Part shown: in pieces, positions 44,352 to 52,171 of the stretch
Position numbering within the stretch: the first letter of the stretch is position 1
Layout of the letters: every line of letters starts with the position of its first letter
From: Deltaproteobacteria bacterium
GTDB taxonomy: Bacteria > Desulfobacterota > Desulfarculia > Desulfarculales > Desulfarculaceae
DNA length: 53,973 nucleotides
NCBI GenBank assembly: GCA_020444165.1
Contig: JAHLLK010000038.1
Location: 1-53,973, forward strand
Reading direction: 5' to 3'
The notes under the pieces: model-generated
The model's database searches: none
What the model was told of the DNA's origin: nothing
The model's input: only the letters and a program-made list of their open reading frames with translations
Translations under genes and position numbers: made by a program

Positions 44352-45398
44352 TCACTTTTTCCGCTTCCCCAAACCCAGATCCACCACGCCAAGACTGACC
44401 CGGTCGGCCACCTCGGCAATGCGTTCGTCCGTGAGGTGGGCGTAGATCTCGGTGGTGCGGGCCTCGGTGTGGCCGAACAGCTCCTGCAGGTCTTTCAGGG
44501 TGCCCCCGGCTTCCAGCACCTGCACGCCGAAGGTGTGCCGCAGATCGTGCAGCCTGAGGTGGCCGTAGCCGGCCTCGACCAGAGCCCGCTTGATGACCTT
44601 GCTCACGGTGTCCGGGTGCTGCCAGCGGCCGAAGATCCGCCCCTTGCCCGGCCCCAGGGAATCCAGGACGGCGCGAAAGGCGCGGTTGAGGGGGTACCAC
44701 TTGGACAGGTGGGTCTTGCTCCGCCGGACCAGGTAGCGGCCGCCGGCCAGGTCCACGTTCTCCCAGGTCAGCGCCAGGAGTTCGCGGCGGCGGCGGCCGG
44801 TGGCCAGGTAGGCCGCGGCCAGGCGCCGGACGTCCAGGTCTTCGATCTTGGCCAGGAAGGCGGTCACCGCGGCCCGGCCGGGCAGAAAAGCCGGCGTACG
44901 GCTCTCGGTGCGGATCTCCTTGGCCTTGGCCAGGGGGTTGACCTGGATGTAACCCCATTCCACGGCCTTGTTCAAGGCGGCCCGGGCATGGCGGATGTAG
45001 TTGTTGATGGACGATTCGCTGAGGCCGCGGGGCCTTTGCTTGGTGGGTTTGCGGCAGGCGGTGATCATCTGGTCCAGGTGCTTCAGGCCCAGGCGGTCCA
45101 ACTTGATGGCATCCCCGGCCACCTCCCGCAGCTTTTTGAGGGCCAGCAGGTTGGCCCGGCAGGTGGCGGCCGGCTGGTTGATCTCGGACCAGGCCTCGAA
45201 CTCGGCCGCGTAGTCGCCCAGGGTCTTGGTGCAGGTGCCCGTGAGGTGGGCCAGCTTGCCCTCGGCCCAGCGCCGCTTGATCTTGTTGAAGCGGGCCAGG
45301 GCCTCGGCCTTGTTCTTGGTGCGGAGCGAGCGGCACTTGCCCCGCTCGACCTCGATATACCAGGTCCCCCAGGTCTTGTCCTGATAGAGTCTGGGCAT
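44352..45398 (-). CDS. Tyrosine recombinase (phage-type integrase)
   Basis: The 348-residue integrase has an N-terminal arm-binding part, a SAM-like core-binding domain (about 65-165) and the catalytic domain. Catalytic residues seen are Arg in ATGRRRREL (about 198), His-x-x-Arg in LHDLRHTF (about 284-290), His in LFGHTEARTTE, and Tyr about 319 in EIYAHL. It inserts and excises the element at tRNA-Thr. I start at ATG 45398 with GGGAGG six bases upstream; the frame is open six more codons. It lies 14 bases after the excisionase-like gene, in an operon driven by a promoter near 45700. Confidence 0.95.
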   Translation of the reverse strand: MPRLYQDKTWGTWYIEVERGKCRSLRTKNKAEALARFNKIKRRWAEGKLAHLTGTCTKTLGDYAAEFEAWSEINQPAATCRANLLALKKLREVAGDAIKLDRLGLKHLDQMITACRKPTKQRPRGLSESSINNYIRHARAALNKAVEWGYIQVNPLAKAKEIRTESRTPAFLPGRAAVTAFLAKIEDLDVRRLAAAYLATGRRRRELLALTWENVDLAGGRYLVRRSKTHLSKWYPLNRAFRAVLDSLGPGKGRIFGRWQHPDTVSKVIKRALVEAGYGHLRLHDLRHTFGVQVLEAGGTLKDLQELFGHTEARTTEIYAHLTDERIAEVADRVSLGVVDLGLGKRKK

Positions 45399-45412
45399 GG
45401 TGAGCCTCCCGG

Positions 45413-45640
45413 TCACAGGCCCAGGCTCCTGGCGATGGCAAGGGCTTGGGCCTCACCCCGACTGAGGTAGTCATCTATGGACTCACGGTTCCAGCGGCGG
45501 TGACCGCCGGGTGTGCGCCCACAGATGATCTCCCCCTCGTCGGCGAGCTGGCGCAGGATGTCCCGGCCCAGGCCGGAGTAAGTCCGCGCCTGGGAAAGGT
45601 TAAGCCACTGCCGGGGGATTTGTCCAGAAACAACGCCCAA
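45413..45640 (-). CDS. Excisionase-like MerR/HTH_17 DNA-binding protein
   Basis: The small protein (up to 75 residues) has a winged-helix of the excisionase/MerR type: LNLSQARTYSGLGRDILRQLADEGEIICGRTPGGHRRW, then SIDDYLSRGEA. The TPGGHRRW element is the typical wing. Directly upstream of integrase, it probably sets the direction of recombination. The start TTG 45640 is only the most upstream candidate, and there is no clear ribosome site. Confidence 0.75.
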   Translation of the reverse strand: MGVVSGQIPRQWLNLSQARTYSGLGRDILRQLADEGEIICGRTPGGHRRWNRESIDDYLSRGEAQALAIARSLGL

Positions 45641-45690
45641 GCCAGGTCTCGCCTGGCCCGGGCGGCGTGGTGGAAAGATAGGGTATGCAC

Positions 45691-45719
45691 ACGATAGTTG
45701 AGCTGGAGGGGCGTGTCAA
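45691..45719 (-). promoter_or_regulatory. Promoter of the xis-int operon
   Basis: On the minus strand: TTGACA, 17 bases, TATCGT, ending about 50 bases before the excisionase start. Confidence 0.65.
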
Positions 45720-45751
45720 GGAGAATTGTTTCTTGGGCGCACAGTCTAGGT

Positions 45752-47761
45752 TTATAAGGGCACAAGGACCTTGTCGCCGTACTCGATTAAGTTGTGCTCT
45801 ATTCTACTTAGGCGGATTTCAGTTTGTTCTTTAGGTGCACTTGTAGCAATTATGCTTTGTGTCGTGTTGGGGTTGATTTCTGAAATAATTTGATATAATT
45901 CGTCAGTGCTAGCATCTTTCATCTTTTGCTGGTCAGGCTCATCGAAAATAATCAAACCCCAATGATTTGTTGGGTAGCTTGTTGAAGATTGTAGTAGTGC
46001 CAGCGTGTAAGACCATATCAAACGAATATTATCGCTAGCCGAAAGGCCATGTGAAAGTTCAAAGTCTTCACATATAGGACGATAGTTATCTTCAGATATT
46101 CTGATTCTGTTGATTCCGATGCTCCGAAAACCGAAGCGTCTCATATTGGTTTTAAAATGATTTCCTAAGGATTTCAATTTAGCTTTATCACTTTCAGATG
46201 CCAAGTCCGATTCCAATTGCCGGTGCTTTTCTCTGTTTTGGCCCCATTCATAGGATAGGTTCTCGATTTTAAAGAAAAGTTCATCGATCCTATCTCTGGT
46301 CCTTTCGGAAAACTTTATTTTTTCCTCTAAGCCTATTGTCCGTCTGATTGCAGATGTGGATAGGTGCTGCTTTCCCGCCAAAGACAATCTGATATCACGG
46401 ACAGATGTTCTTGTGGTAGACAACTGATCTCGATAAACAGTACGTTTTGATTCATATTCAGATATCTTAGTTTTTGAGACTTTAATTAGTGATATTACAG
46501 CTTCACGCTGAGAAATTAAAAAATTTAGATTATCCTCAGGACTCATAACGTTTGACATAGATGGGATTAGACTGTCTTGGATCGGTTGTGAGCAAGTCGG
46601 ACAAACATTTCGAAAAATAGATTGAGATTCATCCGACCCAAATTTCCTGAGATTGATAATGCCTCTATTGGTTTTGATTTCGCTTTCTAAAAAGTCTAGC
46701 ATTTCGGAAAGTCGTTTGATCTCTGTGTTTTCCCTGTTGTGCTCAATATCGATCTTGTCGCATAGCGCCTGTAAAGACATTAATTTTTGTTCTTGCCCTA
46801 CCAGTATTGATGCTGTTTTGTCTTGATCGGGATGGCATTGTTGAATTTCAAGATTAGAATCTAATAGTTTTTGCCTTAGCTTCACTATAAATGTATTTAA
46901 ATCGCTTGTGTTAGTCTCGTTTTCATAAATGGCTATATAGGGTAGGTCATCAAATGATGCAGTGGGGTTATGGGGTACATTTAAGATTTTACCGCCTAAT
47001 TGATTGGCTAAAATATTCAAAGACTCAACTGTAATTAACCATTGATCTCTAATCTTTGTGGCCTCATCGTTGATGGTTTGGCGAACAGCTTTGTTCCTTC
47101 CGACATCAAGGTATAACAAGTACTCAACGGCTCGTTTGGCAACATTTTTAATGCCGTACATGGTTGGCGTGGTTGCTTGAATACCGGTCCAGCCCCTTAC
47201 TTGTTCTATGAACATTAACGGCGCTATACACTCTAAATATAAAATGGAATCTCCGCCATGATACTTTGGTACGCGTGGTAGGTTTAAGCCCATAAATTGC
47301 GCCAAAAAGGAATGAAACCCTTTTGTTGTGGTTGCGCTTCCGCTCGCATTGACATAAAAATCTGAAGAAGTTGCTTTTGATAGGTCTTCTGGATGGTCTT
47401 GGTCCAAGAATGTTACATGTACAAGTCTGGGATCTTTGTTGCCCTGGATATATCTTCTGATTGTAATTGCTTCGTTCTTGTTGTTCTGGATTGTAAGATC
47501 TATATATGATTCGTGAGTTTGAAATTCGATGTTATTATAGTCGCCTCCGGTTATTAGGACTGGCTTCATGGAGTCCCTGTTAGGTTTGCCAATTATTCTT
47601 TCAAGACCAAGCGCAAATATAATAGAATTAATCAGGGTGGATTTGCCGCTAGTGTTCTCGGCTCGTATCACGTTTAGGCCGTTTTCAAAATATGCGTCAC
47701 ATCCAAAGGGTCCTTTGGATGTTGAGGCTCTTAACTTGGCTGATATTAGCTTAATTTTCAT
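45752..47761 (-). CDS. Rad50/SMC-like ABC ATPase of an ABC-3C-type defence module
   Basis: The 669-residue protein has a Walker A AENTSGKSTLINSIIF (about 35-50), a long central coiled coil interrupted by a zinc-hook-like CPTC at about 386 (VCPTCSQPIQDS), an ABC signature-like ELSHGLSASDNIRL, and Walker B LIIFDEPDQQKM near 600. This is the layout of Rad50/RecF-type ATPases used in nucleic-acid sensing. Base composition is far more AT-rich than the host genes. It is the last gene of a three-gene operon, and its ATG overlaps the stop of the middle component (ATGA, 47758-47761). It likely senses DNA or invader activity and controls the nuclease-like partner. Confidence 0.82.
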   Translation of the reverse strand: MKIKLISAKLRASTSKGPFGCDAYFENGLNVIRAENTSGKSTLINSIIFALGLERIIGKPNRDSMKPVLITGGDYNNIEFQTHESYIDLTIQNNKNEAITIRRYIQGNKDPRLVHVTFLDQDHPEDLSKATSSDFYVNASGSATTTKGFHSFLAQFMGLNLPRVPKYHGGDSILYLECIAPLMFIEQVRGWTGIQATTPTMYGIKNVAKRAVEYLLYLDVGRNKAVRQTINDEATKIRDQWLITVESLNILANQLGGKILNVPHNPTASFDDLPYIAIYENETNTSDLNTFIVKLRQKLLDSNLEIQQCHPDQDKTASILVGQEQKLMSLQALCDKIDIEHNRENTEIKRLSEMLDFLESEIKTNRGIINLRKFGSDESQSIFRNVCPTCSQPIQDSLIPSMSNVMSPEDNLNFLISQREAVISLIKVSKTKISEYESKRTVYRDQLSTTRTSVRDIRLSLAGKQHLSTSAIRRTIGLEEKIKFSERTRDRIDELFFKIENLSYEWGQNREKHRQLESDLASESDKAKLKSLGNHFKTNMRRFGFRSIGINRIRISEDNYRPICEDFELSHGLSASDNIRLIWSYTLALLQSSTSYPTNHWGLIIFDEPDQQKMKDASTDELYQIISEINPNTTQSIIATSAPKEQTEIRLSRIEHNLIEYGDKVLVPL

Positions 47762-48231
47762 GGCAATATATTCCGAATGGTAACGTTAGTTATCTTTTTG
47801 CCAATCTCTTTTAGGGTTTCAATATCGTTTGAAAAAATTGGCGGCGATGAAGATAAAATAGATGAAGCTAAAACGTTTCCCCGGCTAGATAGGGCAAATT
47901 TATTCTTATCCATGATTGTAATTAAACCATACCCAACTGCGAACTTTAAGGCAATGTTTACCGTGGGATCTAAATGGATATAATCTAGAGAAAAATTGCC
48001 AGAATAACTATTGGATATGAGGACTTGATTTCTAAGGGATGATGATTTTAAAACCCAATTGAAAAAGTGAATATTTAATAGCGGTGCCGTATTCTTTCGG
48101 CAGTTTAGGTGCAGTATTAAGGTAATTATTGATATTTTATAAGCCGGCCTAAGATTTGAAAAAACAGGGATCGGCCTAGGCGTGAATGTGATATCCTTTA
48201 TTGAGTTGAAGGGTAAATCTTTGTAGTCCAT
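47758..48231 (-). CDS. ABC-3C-type middle component (small winged-helix-like protein)
   Basis: The 157-residue AT-rich gene lies between a nuclease-like gene and an ABC ATPase gene and overlaps the latter by four bases. The sequence has a helical N-terminal half (LRPAYKISIITLILHLNCRK) and a second half (LDPTVNIALKFAVGYGLITIMDKNKFALSSRGNVLA) that looks like a winged-helix domain. Position, size and these features fit the middle component of three-component ABC conflict systems; this is context-based. It probably links the ATPase to the effector. The ATG is at 48231. Confidence 0.68.
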   Translation of the reverse strand: MDYKDLPFNSIKDITFTPRPIPVFSNLRPAYKISIITLILHLNCRKNTAPLLNIHFFNWVLKSSSLRNQVLISNSYSGNFSLDYIHLDPTVNIALKFAVGYGLITIMDKNKFALSSRGNVLASSILSSSPPIFSNDIETLKEIGKKITNVTIRNILP

Positions 48232-48252
48232 TTCATCGCACTCGTTTATTAA

Positions 48253-49143
48253 TTAAAAGTTTATGGGGCACCTAACTACCCAGTCGGCAAGGGTGCCTGC
48301 TGAGATTTTAGATATCAAGGGTTCAGACAAATTATTTTTCAGTTCAGTCCTCAGCTTTTCTTCAAGCTCATTCAATGTACTTTTTAGAAAGTTTCCCTTG
48401 TCCGCCACAGAGGAAACATAAGTAAGTCTCCTTTCAGAGGATTCTACTATCATTCTTATTGCCTCGTAGACGTGAGGAAATCTTTCCAATAAAGAATTCT
48501 GTTCGTAAACCCAATCGGCATAGTCTCGCAATATTTCCTGCGCCATTTCTTTTGCCGATTTTGGAGTGTTCTCGAGCCTGCTAAATTTCTGTTCTGCAAC
48601 TTGTGCTAGTTGCGGTAACTCGTCAAGGTTTTCGAGGAGAAATTCTTCGGGTGTTCTTTGGGGGAAAATGCGTCCGTAACTAAGTCCTAATAATTGCTGT
48701 AGTTCTCTAGCATAAGTAGTTTCTGTATGAATTAGAGCGGTAAATTTTGTGTGAAAATGTGAGCTTCCTAAGTTGCGTATTTCGTCTTCTTTAGTCCTGA
48801 GGTGCTCGTTTAAGGCTTTATCGCTGATCTTAGGGGTTAAAAAATGCCATGCATGTATTTCGTGACCTATTAAATTAGATATTTCTGGAGAATTGTTTAT
48901 AAGTTTTTTAATGTCCTTTGTGATTTTATCTCTTTGCTTTACGTATAAATCCCTTCCGGTAAGGTCATCGTCGGGGCAGTAGCATTGAAAAGTTATTCCT
49001 GTCCTAGTGTAGCCATCTATTCCATAATCGCCACCGTTTTGTGCCGCAATTTCTTGAAAATCATCGATATATCTTATGTGAAGAATTTTGTGACAATGTT
49101 CTTCCCAATCTTTCCCAGATGTGAGACCGAACACTGTATGCAT
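48253..49143 (-). CDS. Nuclease-like effector of the ABC-3C-type module
   Basis: The 296-residue protein starts with a domain reminiscent of PD-(D/E)XK restriction enzymes: FQEIAAQNGGDYGIDGYT (about 29-46), then GITFQCYCPDDD (about 49-60), where acidic residues precede a beta strand with Gln-x-Tyr in place of the usual Glu/Gln-x-Lys. The helical rest (about 70-296) likely binds the other components. A nuclease role is inferred, and the missing lysine makes activity uncertain. AGGAGG precedes ATG 49143 and a promoter lies just upstream. It is the first gene of the AT-rich operon. Confidence 0.65.
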   Translation of the reverse strand: MHTVFGLTSGKDWEEHCHKILHIRYIDDFQEIAAQNGGDYGIDGYTRTGITFQCYCPDDDLTGRDLYVKQRDKITKDIKKLINNSPEISNLIGHEIHAWHFLTPKISDKALNEHLRTKEDEIRNLGSSHFHTKFTALIHTETTYARELQQLLGLSYGRIFPQRTPEEFLLENLDELPQLAQVAEQKFSRLENTPKSAKEMAQEILRDYADWVYEQNSLLERFPHVYEAIRMIVESSERRLTYVSSVADKGNFLKSTLNELEEKLRTELKNNLSEPLISKISAGTLADWVVRCPINF

Positions 49144-49176
49144 TAAAGAGCTCCTCCTGATTATAATGAGGACAAG

Positions 49177-49204
49177 TTTATAGCAAGATAAGAAGTTAAC
49201 GCAA
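49177..49204 (-). promoter_or_regulatory. Promoter of the ABC-3C-type operon
   Basis: On the minus strand: TTGCGT, 16 bases, TATAAA. A second -10-like TATAAT lies at 49160-49165. Confidence 0.45.
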
Positions 49205-49233
49205 AAAAAGAAACTCTTGCAGTGATTTTTAAA

Positions 49234-49884
49234 CTACCCCATCGGCACCACACTGAAAATCTTATCAGTCCATCTCTGCTCAGAAACAATTGCCAGATTT
49301 CCCGAGGCGTCGCGGTATTCAACAGCCTGTTCGATCTTGCGCCCCCAGGCGGTGTGCATCCAATCGCGGCTGCCCAGAGCCCCTACAACTAGGTAATCCA
49401 CGTCATAAGTCACGTGTTTGGAAAATTTGCCCCCGAGCAACTGAATGGTTTCAACACAGGAGTTACGGGTGCCAAAAACGAACTTGCCAGTGAAGCAAAA
49501 CACCTTGTCTTCAAAGTTAATCTCTGGGCAAGGGCTATTCAATGGCAAGGCGGACGATGTGTTGGCAAGCTCCTCAGCCAAGGAACCGGGCCCGCTGGCG
49601 TCCCGGATCAAGCCTAGGAGTTCCTTTTCTTCCTCAGGAGTAAGCTTTCCATCTTCCAGCATGGCGGAGGTGCGATACCAGAGCACATTTGCAGGCCAGC
49701 GGTCACGTGCTTCGGCATTGGCCTGCAGCCAGTTGAGGAGGTATTCCGCCTCGGCTTGGACCATGCGGCCGTCAGCGGCCATACCCTTGCAAAGTCCCAC
49801 CAATTCGTCCAGGGTGCGGTCAATGCGCCTTTGCAGGTTCAAGGCCCAACTGATCGGCTGTCCGTATTCATCCAAAACTGTCAT
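49234..49884 (-). CDS. TerB-like helical domain plus BRCT domain protein
   Basis: The 216-residue protein has two parts. Residues about 15-100 form an acidic helical bundle (LVGLCKGMAADGRMVQAEAEYLL... MLEDGKLTPEEEKELLGLI) similar to TerB-like domains. Residues about 125-216 form a BRCT domain (INFEDKVFCFTGKFVFG, TIQLLGGKFSKHVTYDVDYLVVG), closest in look to the BRCT of NAD-dependent DNA ligase. BRCT domains bind DNA ends or phosphoproteins, so a DNA-damage or conflict role is likely. The start is ATG 49884 behind GGGGGG. It lies between the ABC-3C-type operon and the repressor gene, on the same strand as both, with intermediate GC content. Confidence 0.78.
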   Translation of the reverse strand: MTVLDEYGQPISWALNLQRRIDRTLDELVGLCKGMAADGRMVQAEAEYLLNWLQANAEARDRWPANVLWYRTSAMLEDGKLTPEEEKELLGLIRDASGPGSLAEELANTSSALPLNSPCPEINFEDKVFCFTGKFVFGTRNSCVETIQLLGGKFSKHVTYDVDYLVVGALGSRDWMHTAWGRKIEQAVEYRDASGNLAIVSEQRWTDKIFSVVPMG

Positions 49885-50029
49885 GATCACCCCCCACAGG
49901 CTAAGTTCGGCTTGGCAGGCCCCCCACGCAATCATCTTTTGAGCCGGGCGGCCCGCCAGGCCGCCAGGTTAACGATCTTTCCCCCCGAAGTCGCCGGTTG
50001 GGCCATGGGCGGCAGACTTTGCCCAGGGC

Positions 50030-50545
50030 TCAGCCGGCGTTCTCCTTCCCGGTTCCCGGCTCGCTCAACTGGCTGTTGGTGACCAGCACCCCCTTGTACG
50101 CGCTTTCGATGCCGCTTATCAGGCCCTGGGCGAAGACCTCGCCTTCTTCTCCGGCACGGAGGACCACCAGGGTCTTCTCCAGACGGTCCGCCTCCAGCGG
50201 GGTGAGAGGGCGCGGATCCCCGCGAGGCAGACGCACCGCGTCCGTTCCGCTCTCTCGCATAATTGCCACCCCTCCCGGACCGGTACCCTCAGTGGCTGCT
50301 GGTTGGCATGCAGCCGGCTGACCCGTAAGAAGAAAATCCGTCGTAACGTTGAAGAGTCTCGCGAGGAAGACCAGCGCACCCAAAGGTGGCTCAAGCCGTC
50401 CCCGTTCCCAGTCCCCAACTAAAGCTCCTGTAATGTCTAATAAATCACCAACCTGGCTCTGGGTGAGGCCAGCGCGCTTACGGGCTTCCTTCAGGCGCTT
50501 GCAGACCTCTTCGTAATTTTCCAGAGGTACAGATTTTTTGGGCAA
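50030..50545 (-). CDS. Cro/CI-family (XRE) repressor
   Basis: The protein has a helix-turn-helix at about residues 13-68: VCKRLKEARKRAGLTQSQVGDLLDITGALVGDWERG, then LEPPLGALVFLARLFNVTTDFLL. The rest (to 171) is short and lacks a LexA-type peptidase, so induction would not be by self-cleavage. No ATG fits; I choose TTG 50545, which begins just before the helix-turn-helix, and the transcript may be leaderless. It is divergent from the early genes, and two ACAACGT motifs lie in the gap. It is the probable lysogeny-type repressor of the element. Confidence 0.8.
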   Translation of the reverse strand: MPKKSVPLENYEEVCKRLKEARKRAGLTQSQVGDLLDITGALVGDWERGRLEPPLGALVFLARLFNVTTDFLLTGQPAACQPAATEGTGPGGVAIMRESGTDAVRLPRGDPRPLTPLEADRLEKTLVVLRAGEEGEVFAQGLISGIESAYKGVLVTNSQLSEPGTGKENAG

Positions 50546-50546
50546 A

Positions 50547-50593
50547 ACAACGTAACGCTTTTTTAGGGGTTGACAAAAAACAACACAACGTTG
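50547..50593. promoter_or_regulatory. Divergent control region with two ACAACGT motifs
   Basis: ACAACGT occurs at 50547-50553 and 50585-50591, 38 bases apart on the same strand. The second is part of the palindrome CAACGTTG. TTGACA at 50571-50576 lies between them, pointing right toward the early genes. This fits CI/Cro operators. Confidence 0.45.
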
Positions 50594-50671
50594 TAGTTCT
50601 CTTAGCCATGACCTCTGGCCGACTAACCCCCAGCCGCCCAGGCGGCGGGAAGCCAAGCGAGGCGCACAGGC

Positions 50672-51016
50672 ATGGCAGACAATAAACCGATTCATATTAG
50701 CCAGCGGCAAGTTCTACTGTCAATCATAGAGCTTTCCCCCCTGTCGGGTTCCAAGCTGGCCCGCCAGCTCTTCCCCCTGGTCACCGGCCAAGCCCTGACC
50801 ACCTTCCTGGCCGGCAAAGGCATCCACCCCACCAACATCTGCCAGGGTCTGGCCGGCCGCGGCCGCCCGGGCACCCAGCGGGACCAGGTGCGCCCCCTGG
50901 TGGCCGGCAAGATAGGCCTTTTGGTCACGGACATCTGGCCGGACGGGCGGGCGGAGGCCGGAGCCTGCGAAGACCGCCTGGTGGAATGGCCCGGGGAGGG
51001 GGGGCGGGCCGCATGA
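50672..51016 (+). CDS. Early-region protein, Cro-like position, unknown family
   Basis: The protein has 114 residues. The first half (ISQRQVLLSIIELSPLSGSKLARQLFPLVTGQALTTFLAGKG) looks like a small helical DNA-binding domain, but I cannot name a family. It is the first rightward gene after the divergent control region, the usual place of a Cro or excision regulator. GAGG lies nine bases before the ATG. Its TGA overlaps the next ATG (ATGA at 51013-51016). Confidence 0.6.
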   Translation: MADNKPIHISQRQVLLSIIELSPLSGSKLARQLFPLVTGQALTTFLAGKGIHPTNICQGLAGRGRPGTQRDQVRPLVAGKIGLLVTDIWPDGRAEAGACEDRLVEWPGEGGRAA

Positions 51017-51471
51017 ACCTCCTGCTTTTCAACCCCGACTACCTGGCGGAGCTCCTGCACGAGATGCCGGACCGCACCGGAAAAAGCGTAGCCGACCTGG
51101 CCCGGGCCATCGGCCGCGACCGCAAGACCCTGGCCCGCGAGCTGAACCCCGGCGACGACGGGGCCAAGCTGGGCGTGGCCACCTTCGTGCTCCTGACCGC
51201 GGCCAGCGGCGACCTGGAGCCCCTGGACTACATCGAGCACCACCTGGGCCGGGTGGCGGTGCGCCTGGCCCGGGCCGCGGACCCGGCCGGCCTCTACAGC
51301 CTGGCCGGGCGGAGCTGCCGCGAGCTGGGCGAGGCCCTGGACACCCTTCTGGCCGACCTGGCCGACGGCCTGCTGGACGATCCCCAGGCGGTGTTGAAGG
51401 AGATCCGCGATTTGGAACAGGTTTTGGCGGCCATGAAGGGGCAGGTGGCCGCCTTGGCGGCGAAGCGATAG
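51013..51471 (+). CDS. Phage CII-like regulatory protein
   Basis: The 152-residue protein has a helix-turn-helix near 13-40 (DYLAELLHEMPDRTGKSVADLARAIGRDRKTLARELNP) and GVATFVLLTAASGDLEPLDYIEHHLG, matching the general pattern of the phage regulatory CII (CP76) family of P2/186-like phages. The C-terminal half is a helical dimerisation region. It would activate lysogenic or replication promoters. It is translationally coupled to the preceding gene. Codon use is GC-rich like the host, unlike the ABC-3C-type cargo. Confidence 0.7.
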   Translation: MNLLLFNPDYLAELLHEMPDRTGKSVADLARAIGRDRKTLARELNPGDDGAKLGVATFVLLTAASGDLEPLDYIEHHLGRVAVRLARAADPAGLYSLAGRSCRELGEALDTLLADLADGLLDDPQAVLKEIRDLEQVLAAMKGQVAALAAKR

Positions 51472-51862
51472 CCGAAACGCCGGGAGGCGCGCCGGGTCAC
51501 GTTCGCCCGGCAGGGGCGCATAACCCCCCCCACGCCTCGCCCCCGGCGTCAGCGGGACCTGGCGAGCCCGCTCTGATGATGGCAGCCAAAACCGAAACCC
51601 TTGGTAAGGCCCGGGCGGCGCGGTGGAAGGATGGGGATCTGATCACGGCCGCGAAAGGCAAGACAAGGGCGAGAACCACAAACCGGGCGGCGGCGTGTGC
51701 GGCATGCTGCCGCTCCCATAGCGGGCGGGGCAGGGCTGCCACGATGAGCGGCCGCCGGAGCCGCCGAAGCTGGGCTCGCGGAAAAATATCCGTCCAGCTT
51801 TGGCAAAGCTACCCAGCCCGGCCCCGGGGCGGCAACCCCGCCCCGGGGGAAAGGAAAACCTC
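51472..51862. other. Non-coding early-region spacer with repeat copy A
   Basis: It holds copy A of a 75-bp direct repeat. A 96-codon frame at 51576-51866 ends in an ATGA overlap with the next gene, but it lacks a ribosome site and has a basic, low-information product, so I do not call it a gene. Confidence 0.45.
51699..51773 (+). repeat. 75-bp imperfect direct repeat, copy A
   Basis: It matches 53281-53356 in three blocks: GCGGCATGCTGCCGCTCCCA at the left, CTGCCACGATGAG in the middle, and CCGGAGCCGC-GAAGCTGG at the right, with variable spacers between. The first block contains a small palindrome (CGGCATGCTGCCG). Confidence 0.85.
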
Positions 51863-52171
51863 ATGAGCGGCGAGTCAAGGCGCGAACCCCCATGGAAGGG
51901 ACTCAGCCTGGCCGACATCCTGGAGATGCTGGCGGAGCTGGACCCCGAAGACCCCTACTACCCTGACCAGGTGCTTGCCCTGGAAGCCGAGTTGACCCTC
52001 AACCAGCGGGACCGCCAGAAGCGGGAGGCGCGCGACGGCATCCGGCCGCCATTCTGCGCCAGCGAGGTGGAGCCGCTGCAGCCCCACACCTGGCGCACGG
52101 GCAGGTACCTGCCCCTGCGGGGGCTGCGCAAGTCCCCGGATGATTGGGCGGTGGCGGAGGGGGCGGCATGA
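51863..52171 (+). CDS. Hypothetical early-region protein, 102 aa
   Basis: The family is not recognised. The N-terminal half is acidic and helical (LSLADILEMLAELDPEDPYYPDQVLALEAELT), and the C-terminal half is basic and Pro-rich. The stop overlaps the ATG of the next gene (ATGA at 52168-52171), which supports it as real. The ribosome site is weak (AAAGGAAAA). Confidence 0.55.
   Translation: MSGESRREPPWKGLSLADILEMLAELDPEDPYYPDQVLALEAELTLNQRDRQKREARDGIRPPFCASEVEPLQPHTWRTGRYLPLRGLRKSPDDWAVAEGAA

Noticed and set aside
44281..44352. A group I intron in the tRNA-Thr anticodon loop
   Set aside because: The gap to the integrase stop codon is only about 64 bases and no 3' exon follows, so integration explains the break better.
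51576..51866. A 96-codon frame ending in an ATGA overlap
   Set aside because: There is no ribosome site and its product is basic and repetitive; it also runs through the direct-repeat copy.
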